A DNA stretch of 64,000 bases from Sparassis latifolia (taxonomy: Eukaryota > Basidiomycota > Agaricomycetes > Polyporales > Sparassidaceae), in assembly GCA_018466975.1 (NCBI GenBank), contig CM031554.1, forward strand, positions 372,001-436,000, read 5' to 3'. The position numbers and the translations under genes are program-made. Positions 1 to 13,254 of this stretch are shown in pieces (position 1 is the first letter of the stretch; every line of letters begins with the position of its first letter). The notes beneath the pieces are model-generated. The model worked only from the letters and a program-made list of their open reading frames with translations, was not told the DNA's origin and made no database searches.

Positions 1-90
1 ACCGATGAATCAATGCAATGAAGACATTTATAAATACGTGCAGCGGGGAAGTCCTTGCTAATGCAAATGTGTCCAAATCCCAGACTGTTA

Positions 91-2417
91 CTAAGCCCTG
101 TGGAAATGCACCCAAAGTCCGCCCTGGCAACATAACGTCAGAACGTGAGCTTCCTTGGAAGAAAACAGACGAGCGGCCGTACCTTTACGTATAAGGTCAG
201 AGTATTACTTGGCCAGAGTTTCTCGAATGTCTGACGGCCTTTGCCCGATTTCCACTCCGGGAGAGGCAACGACCCTTCCGGCTGGACCTCTGGTGCTAAC
301 GTGAACGAGTCGAACTGCTGTAGCATGCGCGTGAGGAAGCACGACGCCTCGTTGTATGCGTAGTTCTGGCCTATGCACTGTCGACAAGCCGAATAAATCA
401 GCTTAACAAGCGATGACAGGAAAAAATGTTGCACTGACTATGCGTGGCCCGGCGCTGAAGGGTACGTATATCATAGGGTTGGACGTGTACCTCGCCGCCC
501 GCTCGTCAAGCCAGCGCTCGGGATCGAAGATGTCCGCATCAGGCCCCCATAGCGCCGGGTTCCGCTGCATGAGGATCGGGTAGTAGGTGAAGGACGTCTC
601 CGGTGGCATGTACAGCGACTCTGGCATGGATGGGTACGTGCCGTCCGCCTTTGGTAAAAGACACGCTGTGGACCGTGATTCGCGCGCATTGGCGGGTACG
701 GGTGGGAAGAGGCGCAACGTCTCATGGATCACTGCGCGCACTGCACGGTGTGGTGTAAAAAAGAGTTGTCTATGATTCTGAGGAACACACAAACGTACTG
801 TACTTCATCGCTTTGATGGCCTCAACGGTAGGAGGACCGTCGGCACCACAGTGTCCCAGGACTTCAGTGCGCAGTTTCTTGGCGATCTCGGGCTGAGTAG
901 CCAGGAAGTATACTATGTAGGTCAGCAATTGCGCAGTCTGTGGATGTGGATCCGCTATTACTCGACACGGTGGCTGGATGAGGCGCAAGAGGAACGCACC
1001 GTGTCTCGAGCGGCGATTAGGATATTCAGAAGTTGGTCGCGAATTACGCTTGGATCTATGAAGAGAAATGACGCTGAATGACAGCGGATCCCATGGGTTT
1101 GATGACCGCCTACCTTCTGTGTTGCCCGCGAGATACTCGAGAAACGTGCTTTGCTCAGGCGAGCTCTGCACACCAGCTTTCTCCATGCTTCTCCTATTCT
1201 CCAGTGCACGCTGGACAAGCGGATCTACATATTCGTGTATGACCTTCACATGTGGGTCATGCTATCGTGCAACAGCTCCGCGATAGGCCACAGCAATTTT
1301 CCGCGCTTAATGCGTTTGCTTACAATCGCCTGGAGAGTTTCAAAGGCGCTTGAGAAGCCGCCGAACTCGTCGTCCGTTGCGGAGCCCATCGGACTCATCT
1401 TCGTCTTCCCGGGGATGGGCAGCTTGCCGGAGAGCGTGTCCATGTTCGTGCCGAAGAGGAACTCGGACGATGCGTCGAGCGTGAACCTGGCAAATATGTC
1501 CTGCACCTCGACTGGCTGGCCGGAGGAGGTGATCGAAAAGATGAGCGAGAGCGTTGCACTGGTGTATCTCTCGAAGAGGCCGAAATCCGAGATGCGGTCC
1601 CGAGCGAAGAATGGGCGGGCAATTGCACGATGCTAGATAGGACAAGTGAGAAGAGAAACACCGATTACCTTGTCGGAAACCAACGAACCGCTTTCCAGAG
1701 CTGTTGGTATAGTTTTCAGTCGATGATATGTGTACTGTTACCAATCACTTACATCGTCATCGCGATTGAAGATACCATCTCCTAGGAACTTCTCCCTGAA
1801 GAGAAAGATAAGTAACTATGTAAATCGTTTACGATAATACCCACATGCGCTCCTTGGGGCCCACTCCCTTGTGGAAGTGGTTGAATCCTGTGGTGAGCAC
1901 GTACTTCTGGTGTTCAGAGTCCATACTGATAATCTATGAAACAAGGTGTGTAATTAGCTGGAGGTCATTGCAGCGAAAGCCGAGGACCATTCGTCGAGCG
2001 AACAAGAGATCGCCAAACTAAATAAAGGCGTAGAATACGAACCCAGTCCTGCCAGAGTAATCTGAGATTGATTGTGGTGCTCTGGTACTTTTCGAAGAGC
2101 GCAAGCTGGAACATCGAGATGTACGACTTCGGACTTGCTTCGAGCAGTTGCAGGAGGACATCGATGTTTCCTGGCCATTTCCCGACAACTCTCGGGATTT
2201 GTCTGGCGCCCAGTCGTCTTGCCTCACGGTCCTGCGCGAGATCTGTGTACAACGCCGCCGCGTACGCCCACACAGCGGCAAATGCAAGATAAGCGGGAAA
2301 GGCGAGCAGGCCAAAGTGGATGTCTGCGACATTCGCGATGATATAGAGACTAACAGAAGGCACGGCGGCAATGCGGACAAGGTCCCTGAAGAGCCGCAGT
2401 CGATAATTGTAGCGCAT
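91..2417 (-). CDS. Cytochrome P450 monooxygenase, CYP63-like
   Basis: Multi-exon P450, a membrane-anchored haem monooxygenase of the ER. The start at 2417 opens an N-terminal hydrophobic stretch (SLYIIANVADIHFGLLAF). Later exons give the I-helix region (LLNILIAARDT, about 1040-1000), the K-helix ExxR (HETLRLFPP), the PERW motif (FDPERW) and the haem loop AGPRI-CIGQ, which an intron near 420-470 splits just before the cysteine. The last exon, read after an intron at about 123-183, ends GGLWVHFHRA with the stop at 91-93. CYP63 members of white-rot fungi oxidise alkanes, fatty acids and aromatics; placement in CYP63 rests on remembered family motifs, not an alignment, and the substrate is unknown. 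All P450 signature motifs are present, so the gene looks intact. Confidence 0.9.
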
Positions 2418-3466
2418 TGTTCTGAAGGGGGGACAGGAATTGTTGGGCAGATGCAGTCATCCTTCAATCCCACCGTTCATAAAGGTATTCGGCTCGCGTG
2501 TCTCATCCACCGCCGGCCATCCAAGGCCCGCGCATCAGTTCCATTTGTGCGGTGGGAGAACCGTCTTTTTAAATGACCTGTCCGATCCAGCAAGCCTGTC
2601 TTAACGCGTTCCGAGCTCACTTGTCCAACAGATTTATATGAAAAGTTGATCTCACCTTGCAAATGCCGTACCGGAGGGATTGATTGCGAGGGGCTCATCG
2701 TGGTTAGCCCTAGGTGGAAACTCATCTCCGCTTCCATTTCTCGACAGAGTGCACCGCCTCCCGAGCGCCTGCAGCCGATGTTTGAGTTCAACGTCGCACG
2801 GGTTTCACCCTCGCGCGGTCCCTGGTCTCACGCGAGACTCTGTCACGTCCTACCATCGGTGGCCCCGGGTGGGTCGCTCGAGCGCGCTGCCAGCCCACAC
2901 AGTGCGGGCAGTATACCGGGAGTCTGGGAGAGAGACAGACCGGCGTGCGTCCCACTGTACCCGTCACTTTGCATAAACCGGATAAAACGGCGGAACACCT
3001 GCCTACATTTTACCCGCGCTCGTTTGTACAGATATAAGACTTCATACGCTTGACGGTGGCGATCGCGGATTTTCGACGTGCCCGCAAATCCGGTGTCGGC
3101 AACGACCTCACATCGCGCGAGCAAGATGTGGCGTTGATCGCGAGGAGAGGCTTGACTATGAAACGACATTAACACATCCGTCTGCGCGACCACGGACATT
3201 TACTGTAGATGCAATTGATGGTGTCGGTTCAACGGCAACAAAACTCAGCAGGATCAACTGTAATGAGCTATTTATTTGTCCGTTACAGAACACATCGCAT
3301 GCAGATTATCAATCAGATTCAAATTTTCGGTTCTACTATATCGCGTGTACAATGCCATCACCATGCATGCGTTCTACCTCAGACAGAGTACGGAGAACAC
3401 ACTGAACAAACTAGACCATCCGCATCCCCTCCCTGCGTTCGTCCCGCAGCCCCATGCGGCTCCGGA
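2418..3466. other. Intergenic, upstream of the P450
   Basis: About 1 kb between the P450 start and the 3' end of the broken DUF6533 gene. Open frames occur on both strands but show no recognisable domain, no consistent splice pattern and no repeat. It should contain the P450 promoter. I see no clear core element. Confidence 0.5.
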
Positions 3467-5242
3467 TCACACCCATGCACCCCGAGCGACACCGACACAT
3501 CGCTGAGCCCTGAGGAACACCAGCACTAGTACTAACGTGCGAGCAGGAGGACATAGGCATTGCACTCGCAGATGCTGGCTGAGCTCCGGAACACCCGACG
3601 GAGCAGGTATGTCTCCGAGCGTGCTCAGCACAAAATCGATGTCCGAGATCCGCGAAGCCGCCAGCTGCGCACACACGATGTGGCACACGTCGAAATGGAA
3701 GAACCGGCGGAGGTTGAGGAAGAAGCGAGAGATGAGGATCGAGCTGAGGCTGCGAGGGAATCAATGGCCATGCACGCTCGCATCGGGCAGACAGGCTCAC
3801 ACGTTGACGAAGGCTGATACGACTAAAAACACCTGTTGGCGCGGTAAGCCTGTCATTGAGATTGAACGACGCGCTTCAGACGTACGGTTGTGGTGTACAA
3901 AGCAAGTTTAATGACGTCGAGCATAATTAGTAGTCTGCAGTCGACATCAATCAGAGCAATCCCCAACATACACCAAGACCTAGGTCAACGAACGTGTAGC
4001 AGGTTGTGCCTGTTCACATTGCCAATTCGTAAGCAACGCTCAGCAGACGCGCATCTCAGCCAAAAATGGCTCACCATCTCTCAGCAGAAACGCCGTGACC
4101 GGAAGCTTCAGGTTCACTTCATCCGCCAGGTAGCGATTAGCGTAAGCAAATCCGCGAGGATGTTCGACACCCGGGCCGCAATAACAACTGCAATGGAAGG
4201 CGACAGAAAACATCACTGACTGAGCGCCCACAGTGGAACAAGGTCTCGCACATCTGCAGGGAGGTACGGGGTGGACGAACCTACTGCGCGTAGTGACGGT
4301 CTACGTGCTCGTCGCCTGGCAGTACAGGTTCAAGCAACGTAACAATAGCCACCTGCAGCTGCATATAATCATACTGAACTCGCCACATCAGGACACGCTG
4401 GGTCGTTGCATGAATCGGGCTGCACAATGCTCGTAGCAGGGGACACGAGCCCCAGCGCGAGGATCAGGAGCGGCATTCGCCAGTCGCGCCTGTTCGTCGC
4501 GTACACGCGGAAAGCAATGGATACTGCAAGGCGAGGGCCGTGAGTATGCCCCCACGCGGGTCGTCTGGGAAGGAGGGACTTACTTGAACAGCCCACACTG
4601 GAGTACGTCTCTCAATATGCACAGAACATCATAGCTGGTGGGCCAACCGTCAGCTTCACCTACGCCCACATGCGCGGACTTAATGGAATGAAACTCTGGG
4701 GATAGTGTCAGCATAATCGGCACATCACCCGCTAGAATCCAGAATCGTACTTCATCGCAACACCACAACACAAGCAGCATCAACAATATTGTTTGGCACA
4801 CGATATTGCAATATCGATTGAGGAAGAACAGCACGCTCGCCACCGTCGCGCGGCGGAAACCACATCAGCCGCACCTCCTGCCAGAAGGTGATCACTTACT
4901 CATAGTAGCATAAGACTGGAAACCAGGTGACGTCAGTGGCAAATCACACCGAGCTGTGAACGCACCTATGACGGCCAAGACGCTGTACTGTCTGGAAGAG
5001 AGCTGTGATGGAACAGACGTTCAGAGCCACCAGTGCACACTTACAAGGCAACTCGTCCACCAGGTCACCGTCGATATCCAACTGGGCCTTTGGAATGTAT
5101 CAGACGATCAAGGCGAGCTCGCAAAGGCAAAGTGAGCAGAAATAACCAGACGTATGTGAGCATCCTCATTCCATCATTTTGTAGCGCAGGGGGGGTCTAG
5201 TACTCACATGAAGTGCCGTATGGCCGCACTGCAACTCGACAT
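3467..5242 (-). pseudogene. DUF6533-type multi-pass membrane protein, frame broken
   Basis: Pieces of one DUF6533 protein appear in order on the minus strand. They are an N-terminus (MSSCSAAIRHFM, 5242), QYSVLAVI, FWQEVRLMW, VASVLFFLNRYCNIV, FRVYATNRRDWRMPLLIL, IAARVSNILADLLTLIATW, VTAFLLRDG and a C-terminal SILISRFFLNLRRFFHFD. The order and motifs fit this agaricomycete family of 6-7 TM proteins of unknown function. Two joins do not stay in frame. At about 4858, EVRLMW and FRRATVASV are one base apart in a TTT run. Near 4170, TWRMK runs into TGA while VNLKLPVTAFLLRDG continues in another frame. Introns explain the other joins but not easily these two. It is either a recent pseudogene or an intact gene with sequence errors. 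The start is uncertain. Confidence 0.6.
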
Positions 5243-5551
5243 AGCACTACCAACGTCCGCAGTCAACGAAGAGCACTCACCTTGCTCGGATACAAGAAAT
5301 GCAAAGAACATGATTTACGACACGGCGTACAGGCTGATCCCAGTGAAGAACATCAAATTCGTGATATAGGACGACATTGAAGTGGTATGCGGACTAGGGT
5401 AACTTCGGTGCCGTGGGGTCGTTAAGGAGATGAAAGGAAGACATGCGAACAAAGAAAGCGACCAATAGAATGAGGATATGTAGTAGACTTTTTTGAAGAC
5501 AACCGGAGCATGCAGAATAACACTGAGAACTGGACAGTCTTGCAGAAATGT

Positions 5552-7418
<1,867 letters not shown>

Positions 7419-8111
7419 TCTGTCGAGCGAAGATCAGCCCATGTTCTGACACGCAAGCAGTAAAAAGGCGAAAAGACACGCCATGGACGCGTGTTTTCTT
7501 CCGCTGTCGCCATCGAACGGGACTGCACGAAAGATAAATATTGAAAACACGTACATGAAGGACGAGTTATGGATGGAGGAAAGAAAGTGGATGGGGGCGT
7601 CAGAGGATCAACCGGGTGGGACGAGGGACAAAAAGGAAACGAAGTCTGCCCTCAACCGCTTCGCTTTTTTAAGCGGAGCCCGAATCCCTGAGGTGGCTCT
7701 CCTTCTAGCGTCCCATAACCGACCTGAAAATAACAGATTCGCCAGCTGCAGAGTCACGGCAAATGACAAGGTAGACGAAGCTGTTCAGTACGACGAATTC
7801 CTCCCGCCCAAATTTTTGACACACAAGCTCGGGACAGCATCTTCTCTTCTGTCCATCTCATATCGAAAATTCGCCTCAAAGCCTGGAGTCGTCGTGGACG
7901 TCGACAAATAATATTTACGAAGATAAACATACATATTATTGTAGAACAAGTGATAGTGGATTATAGCACACGGCTAGAGTCAGTGTTACCTGACAAGGCT
8001 CCTGCAGGGCGGCCCCGGAAGTAACTATTGTCACGGTAGCACTAGAACTGTAGCTCTTAGAGACACGCGCAACTAAACACTCAATGTACGATGGAAACCC
8101 CCTCCCCCCAC
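7419..8111. other. Beta-tubulin upstream region
   Basis: About 690 bases between the start of beta-tubulin and the stop of the DUF3433 gene, so it should hold the tubulin promoter and 5' UTR plus the DUF3433 3' UTR. A 142-codon plus-strand frame (7483-7911) crosses it but has no recognisable domain and lies antisense in the expected promoter. I see no TATA box I would defend. Confidence 0.5.
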
Positions 8112-10670
8112 TCACCTTCTCATCATACCCACCGACACCCGGTCGAATCCCGACTCAGATGTACCCTCCCTCTTCTCGCGACCGAAGTCCCGCCCCCGCT
8201 CCTCCTCATGCCCCAACAACGTGCTCTCCGCGTCGTCCTGCCCAAATATCGACCCACCCTCACGCTCGACAGCGACGATCGCGCCCGTGCGGCGGTCGAT
8301 GCCGTAGTTCAGCATCCCAAGCTTGCACACCATGCTCGCCTCGTCGTCGTAGGGGATGAGCAGGTCACCCATCCCCGAGTGGTACGCAAGCGCCATCGAC
8401 GTCGCGATCGAGCCAGGCGGCGCTGTGAGATACAGCTCGCGTCGCTGGCGTCGGTGCAGGATGTGCACGGCGATGCCTATTATGCCTATCAGTAGAAAGA
8501 GGACCGCCAGACAGTGCGCGGGGAATGGTCTGTGATATGGCGTGTCAACGTATAGAAAAATGAGACAAAGCGAGCGCACACTATGACCAGCCGAAGTAGC
8601 ATTTGTGTTACTTCTCCATGCAGGTTCTCGCTCGCCGGCACGAAGTATATCGATTTGGCGCTGACCGAGAGAAATTGCGTCTGTCCACGATTGTCAGTCG
8701 AGTCGCCACATGAATGGATGAACACGCACGTATACTTTGTTCGTGATATTCAGGAACCCGGTCTCAGAGGCAAAGAACGAGCTCAGCGAAGGATCAGTCT
8801 GCAAAGCAAACCTGAATATAGAGCCGGGCACACCAGTCTGTATTGAGACAGCACGAGAAGCCACGAACGTATCGTTGGTCCGATCAAAGAGGACTCTGGC
8901 GAGCGTGAGTCTTCAGTTAAGCTGTATGACAAGGACCTTGCACACTCACCCATTGTACGCCGACCCGTTCAGCGGGAAGCCTGTGACATTATTCGCCGCA
9001 CTCAAGTTCCCCAATGACTGCACGTCGATCACGCTCCCGTTATTGAGGAATACCGTCGTCAGCACATCGTACACGCCAATCTGTGGACGGCATATCACGC
9101 CTTTCCCTTCGGGTGTCATGTCGCTGCTATTCGTGCTGCTAACGTCGTAATGGAAAAACCAGAACATCACCGGGGCGAACGAGACATTTATGTCCGCATT
9201 GAATTTACAGGTCTCTGGGTCCGCCTGGACGACGCCATACTGCTGCTCCGCATCGGTGGGATTGAATGCGACGTGACCCTGGCAACCATCGGCCAAAGTC
9301 AGGTTGATGGTGTACAGGAGCGGATTCGCCAGGGTGAGCATGGACTCCGCGGGATTCTCGCATTTGACCGACGTGAGCACGGCCGTCGTGTTTACGGTCA
9401 CATTGGCGTTGTTACCTTTGATGGTGGGATACTGAACAGGCGTGCACGCGAGGTTATGAGCAGCGAGCAAAAGTATCTGGGAGGGGCTTACCCTGAACGT
9501 GGCGATGGCCCAGCTGTCGCTCACGAATGGAGGATCTGGCAAACTCTGAAACGTCGCAGCATCTGTAAACTATCGAGCACCATGTCAGCCTCGCGGTTCG
9601 GAACCTTTGCAATGGAACGCACACCAGCCGCAGCTAAGAAAGGGGACAATGTAGGAATTTCGCCAGAAAGCCCGACTACTCGTTCACCAGCAATTCCAGT
9701 GGCTGGTCGAATAATGGAATCAATAATGCACGTGCAAACATAGAAAAGAACACCAACTCTGCGACATATGCCTCTGCTCCAGGTCAACGATTGAGCCGGC
9801 GAAAGGTTGCACCAAGCCCGTGGCGAGCGCCGTGATGATTGAAACATGGACGAGCCAGTGCTTGCGCCTGAATGAGACAAGCAGGGCGTAGACTTTGCTA
9901 TGCACAGCGCGTAAGGCACTAGCAAGCATGGCGCAGGAATAAGTAACGGAACACTAACTTGTAAGCCATCTGCAAGGACAGAATGTTCAACGGACCATCA
10001 GCAGAGAACTGAACATTGACCAAGACACCTACGTAATCCAGCAGAACAGTGTCTTCCGCTCTCGCGTTTCCCTTTGACAACATCACGTACGGCTGCATTG
10101 GGTGCATCACTATCAGGAGCCCATATCGACTGTATGCATCCCACGCACCTGAAACCACCGCACGGCCCAATCCGTTGACTGCCATAGCCTAGCTATTGGT
10201 GCAACTAGCACGATAGGAAAGAATGCCTGCATAAACGTTTCAGCCACGACGAGCACGTTGAGAACGCGTATGTGGTGATACTTACCGTCAATAACGATCC
10301 CGGTACGAAACCGAACACATTTTTCTGATGGACACCAAACCCTACGCCAGCACAACAGTTCAGGAGTGAGCTAATGGAGAAATTTAGACGGACCGACCGT
10401 TGTTATGTTGTGAGAACACGAGCGCGACCTCCAGTGCAATGGCAAGCGCAATCATGAGCAGCGCGAGCCCTATGACGACGCCCGTCCGTAGGATAAGCGG
10501 CTCCTACTTGCAAAAGTTAACACAAGTCGCAGAATAAATGAGGTCTCGACACCCACATAGCGCCGGGGACGTTCCCGCCCTACCCCGGGAGACGGGATGA
10601 GGTGCACGGAAGGCAGGCTAAGCCTGGGGGACCGAGAAGGTGTTCTGTACGGGTGTGCGTCGGACGCCAT
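8112..10670 (-). CDS. DUF3433-domain multi-pass membrane protein
   Basis: Fungal membrane protein of unknown function with the DUF3433 signature. Exon 1 (10670 to about 10553) encodes a Ser/Pro/Arg-rich cytosolic N-terminus, MASDAHPYRTPSRSP. After one intron comes the first TM block (PLILRTGVVIGLALLMIAL, then EVALVFSQHNN), then GFGVHQKNVFGFVPGSLLT, and the signature AFFPIVLVAPIARLWQSTDW followed by LSKGNARAEDTVLLDYV. A long, probably extracytoplasmic segment (9542-8946) has many N-glycosylation sequons. Another TM segment near 8500 (GIIGIAVHILHRRQ) leads into a cytosolic tail containing LLIPYDDEASM, ending VSVGMMRR. All exons can be joined in frame. No function can be assigned from the sequence. 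Confidence 0.85.
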
Positions 10671-11301
10671 CTACAATAATGGTCCTGTGCAGCGGATACT
10701 GGTACTCGTTAATGGTCTGTTTGTCCCAGCCTTTTCCCGCTATATCGCGAAAGTCGACCCGTAAAAAGGCTGTCCACAACGCAATAAGTCCACGCCTTGA
10801 GCACCGCTTGCAGGACACGTAGAAGAGTGGTAGATAAGAAATTAAGAATTGAATCGCAGGTGCCAAGTGCAATCCATCGCCGTCCTAGTAGCGTAGAACT
10901 GCCTCGCAATCATGTCCGCCGCTGCGGCTGCCTCGAACGTACCGCTCATCGGCTTTTTACGCGGACGTCGACGGCGCGGGTTTCGAAATTCAAGAGGTTT
11001 CAAGGAGAATATTCTTCCCATATTTGGTAGTATCGTGGCATGGCACTGCCACGACGAGCCTGAAGTACGCCATTGATGGAGATCATCCAGTATCGAACAA
11101 AGGAGTTAAGCGAACCGTGAGGCGTGATGCGCCTTTTGTCTGGAGTTTCATAAACAGATTCCAGAACTTATGTTTCAGCACAGACTGCGACAACGACAGC
11201 CTGCAGCTTAAACACGGGAACATCTATTCAGAAAAGGTCACAGCACTGAGCATGCGCAAAAGACAAAAAAATGTGCTCATATCATGAGAAGGACGATACA
11301 G
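10671..11301. other. Intergenic between DUF3433 and transporter genes
   Basis: About 630 bases containing the promoter of the DUF3433 gene and the 3' UTR of the transporter, both on the minus strand. Short open frames cross it without recognisable motifs or splice structure. I see no repeat or RNA gene. Confidence 0.5.
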
Positions 11302-13254
11302 CTACGAGCTCGAGGACTTGCCAGAGCCCTCCGGCAGGGGCCGCTTCGTGTCCTCAACTGGCTGCTCCGAAACGACGGTCTCGCTCTCCTTCAGTTCTTC
11401 CGTCTCCTCATCCTGATGCGAGAGAAGACCCTCCTCCAGCGCTGCATCATCGGAAGATTCCTCATTCGTTTTGCCCGCGTTCGAATTTTGCTTCGTTAAC
11501 TGACCGCCGCAATCAGCTGCGGCATACGGTGTAAGCAATACGCACACGACTCACCGCGACATAGATGGCAGACGTCATGATAATGATCGTCCCGATCACA
11601 GAGAGGAGCGAAGGTGTCGAATTGAAGAAGATTCGGTCGTAGATCGTTGCGAAGATAATCTGCGATGGCAGATAGTTAGCTATGGCAGACATGCTCGCAG
11701 CGGGATGTTCTTGCTCACTTGTACATAGATAGCCATCGTACCGCGGCCAGCCGTTTCTCGTTGCAGGCCCATTGTCATAAGCATCTATCAGTCCAGGCAT
11801 CAGACTGCCCGAGGCCGAGATTAACGATTCAGCCCCACCTGCCCCATGAAGCCAAGAAATCCGATAGCAAGTAGCATAGCAAGGAACAACAAGCTGGTGG
11901 GGAGCACGATGTGCACCCTCAGAACAAGTATTCTGTACACAACCACGGAGTTGGTTCAACGACACTGCAACGAAGAACAGGAAAGCGGTGGGCGACTCAC
12001 AGTATCGTAGAAGTGATCACACATTGGCTTGAGAACGCGACGATGTTGTGCATCGGATGTGCCCGTTTGCCGATGGCGCGGATCGTAGTATCTGTTGAGC
12101 ACCAGATTAAATGGTTACAGGAATAGCGATCGCAATTTCCAGAATTACAGGCTCCAGTAGCACCCAACACCCCCATGAGTGATGCCCTAAAGACTATCAG
12201 GTAAAGTGCGGAAGAAATATCGCAAATGGCTCACGCGACAGCACCCAGCCTCTGCGCCGGAGTGGCAGTTATGACCGCTCCGGTTATACCTTCCGTGACA
12301 TCAGGAACGGTGTCCACGGATGCACTGCCGAAGAGGAACTGAGGTCGCGCTATCAAAACGACCCCAACCAAACTGCACACTAAAGATACGTTCACGTGTG
12401 AGAAGTCGTTGAATGCTTTCACAGGATTGTAATCTTACAGCTAGCCACCGCTTGGCTGCATTTGAACTCTTCCTTCAAAATAATTGCTCCGGTTACCGCA
12501 GTACACATCGGCGCCAGGAACTGGAGAACCGTCGAGTCTGAGAGCGTCAAATACTGCAGAGAATAGTATGATCCGAAGAGTCCGAAGAATCTGGGTATGG
12601 CTTGGTCGGCATTGTTACTGTCCATCTACTAGGACATTTATAACCTACCCACAGAATCCTCGGAAGGCAAGGAGTATTCGGATACCCTTGGGTCCAAGTA
12701 TAGGGTCTTGAATTTTCTTGATTGACCTTTGGAAAGTAAGAATACAGGGACAGCCGACGGCCGAAGTACACATACATGTAGGTCACACAACACGTCCACG
12801 TAATTACCTGCCACGACTTAGATATTGACCTCGCCAACAGATTGACAGGACAACTCACCATGCGAACCCATATAAGCTGAGCCATTTCACGAGCTGTGGA
12901 TGTGTCCTGGTCCTGGATTGTAAGATACGTGAAATGACTCACCTCGAGGGGGTGAACTGGGGGGTCGAAGCCGTTAAGCTTCTTCACGACGACACTCATA
13001 AGTGAGCCGAATGCTTGCGAGGACGCAACCAACAGCAAGCCTGTGTTGTTTTGAATGATCTGTTTAGTGCGCGTCACAAAGGACTGCCACCTGTGCTGGG
13101 GAACGTCGACATCGTCGGAGAGAGATACTTGAGGAACTGACGGCGTGCTTTCGATAGGTGAACGGTCGAGGAGTGATAATGGGATAGTATCTGGGTCGAA
13201 CGTCGTCCTATCGGGCGTCGCAGCCACGTAGGGTGTCCGGGACGTAGATGTCAT
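11302..13254 (-). CDS. EamA/DMT-family transporter
   Basis: Integral membrane protein of the drug/metabolite transporter superfamily (EamA fold, usually 10 TM segments). The N-terminus (MTSTSRTPYVAATPDRTTF, 13254) is a soluble Ser/Pro-rich tail. The first TM follows (LLLVASSQAFGSLMSVVVKK). Later exons give IQDPILGPKGIRILLAFRGF, then GLFGSYYSLQYLTLSDSTV and QFLAPMCTAVTGAIILKEEF, the end of the first EamA repeat, and SLVGVVLIARPQFLF in the second. The C-terminus is a long acidic tail (LLSHQDEETEELKESE) ending GSGKSSSS. The family includes solute carriers such as the SLC35G type; the substrate cannot be read. Small introns are abundant and exon joins are consistent. Confidence 0.88.

Noticed and set aside
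7483..7911. 142-codon plus-strand frame upstream of beta-tubulin
   Set aside because: No domain or homologue recognised; it lies antisense in the expected tubulin promoter and 5' UTR.
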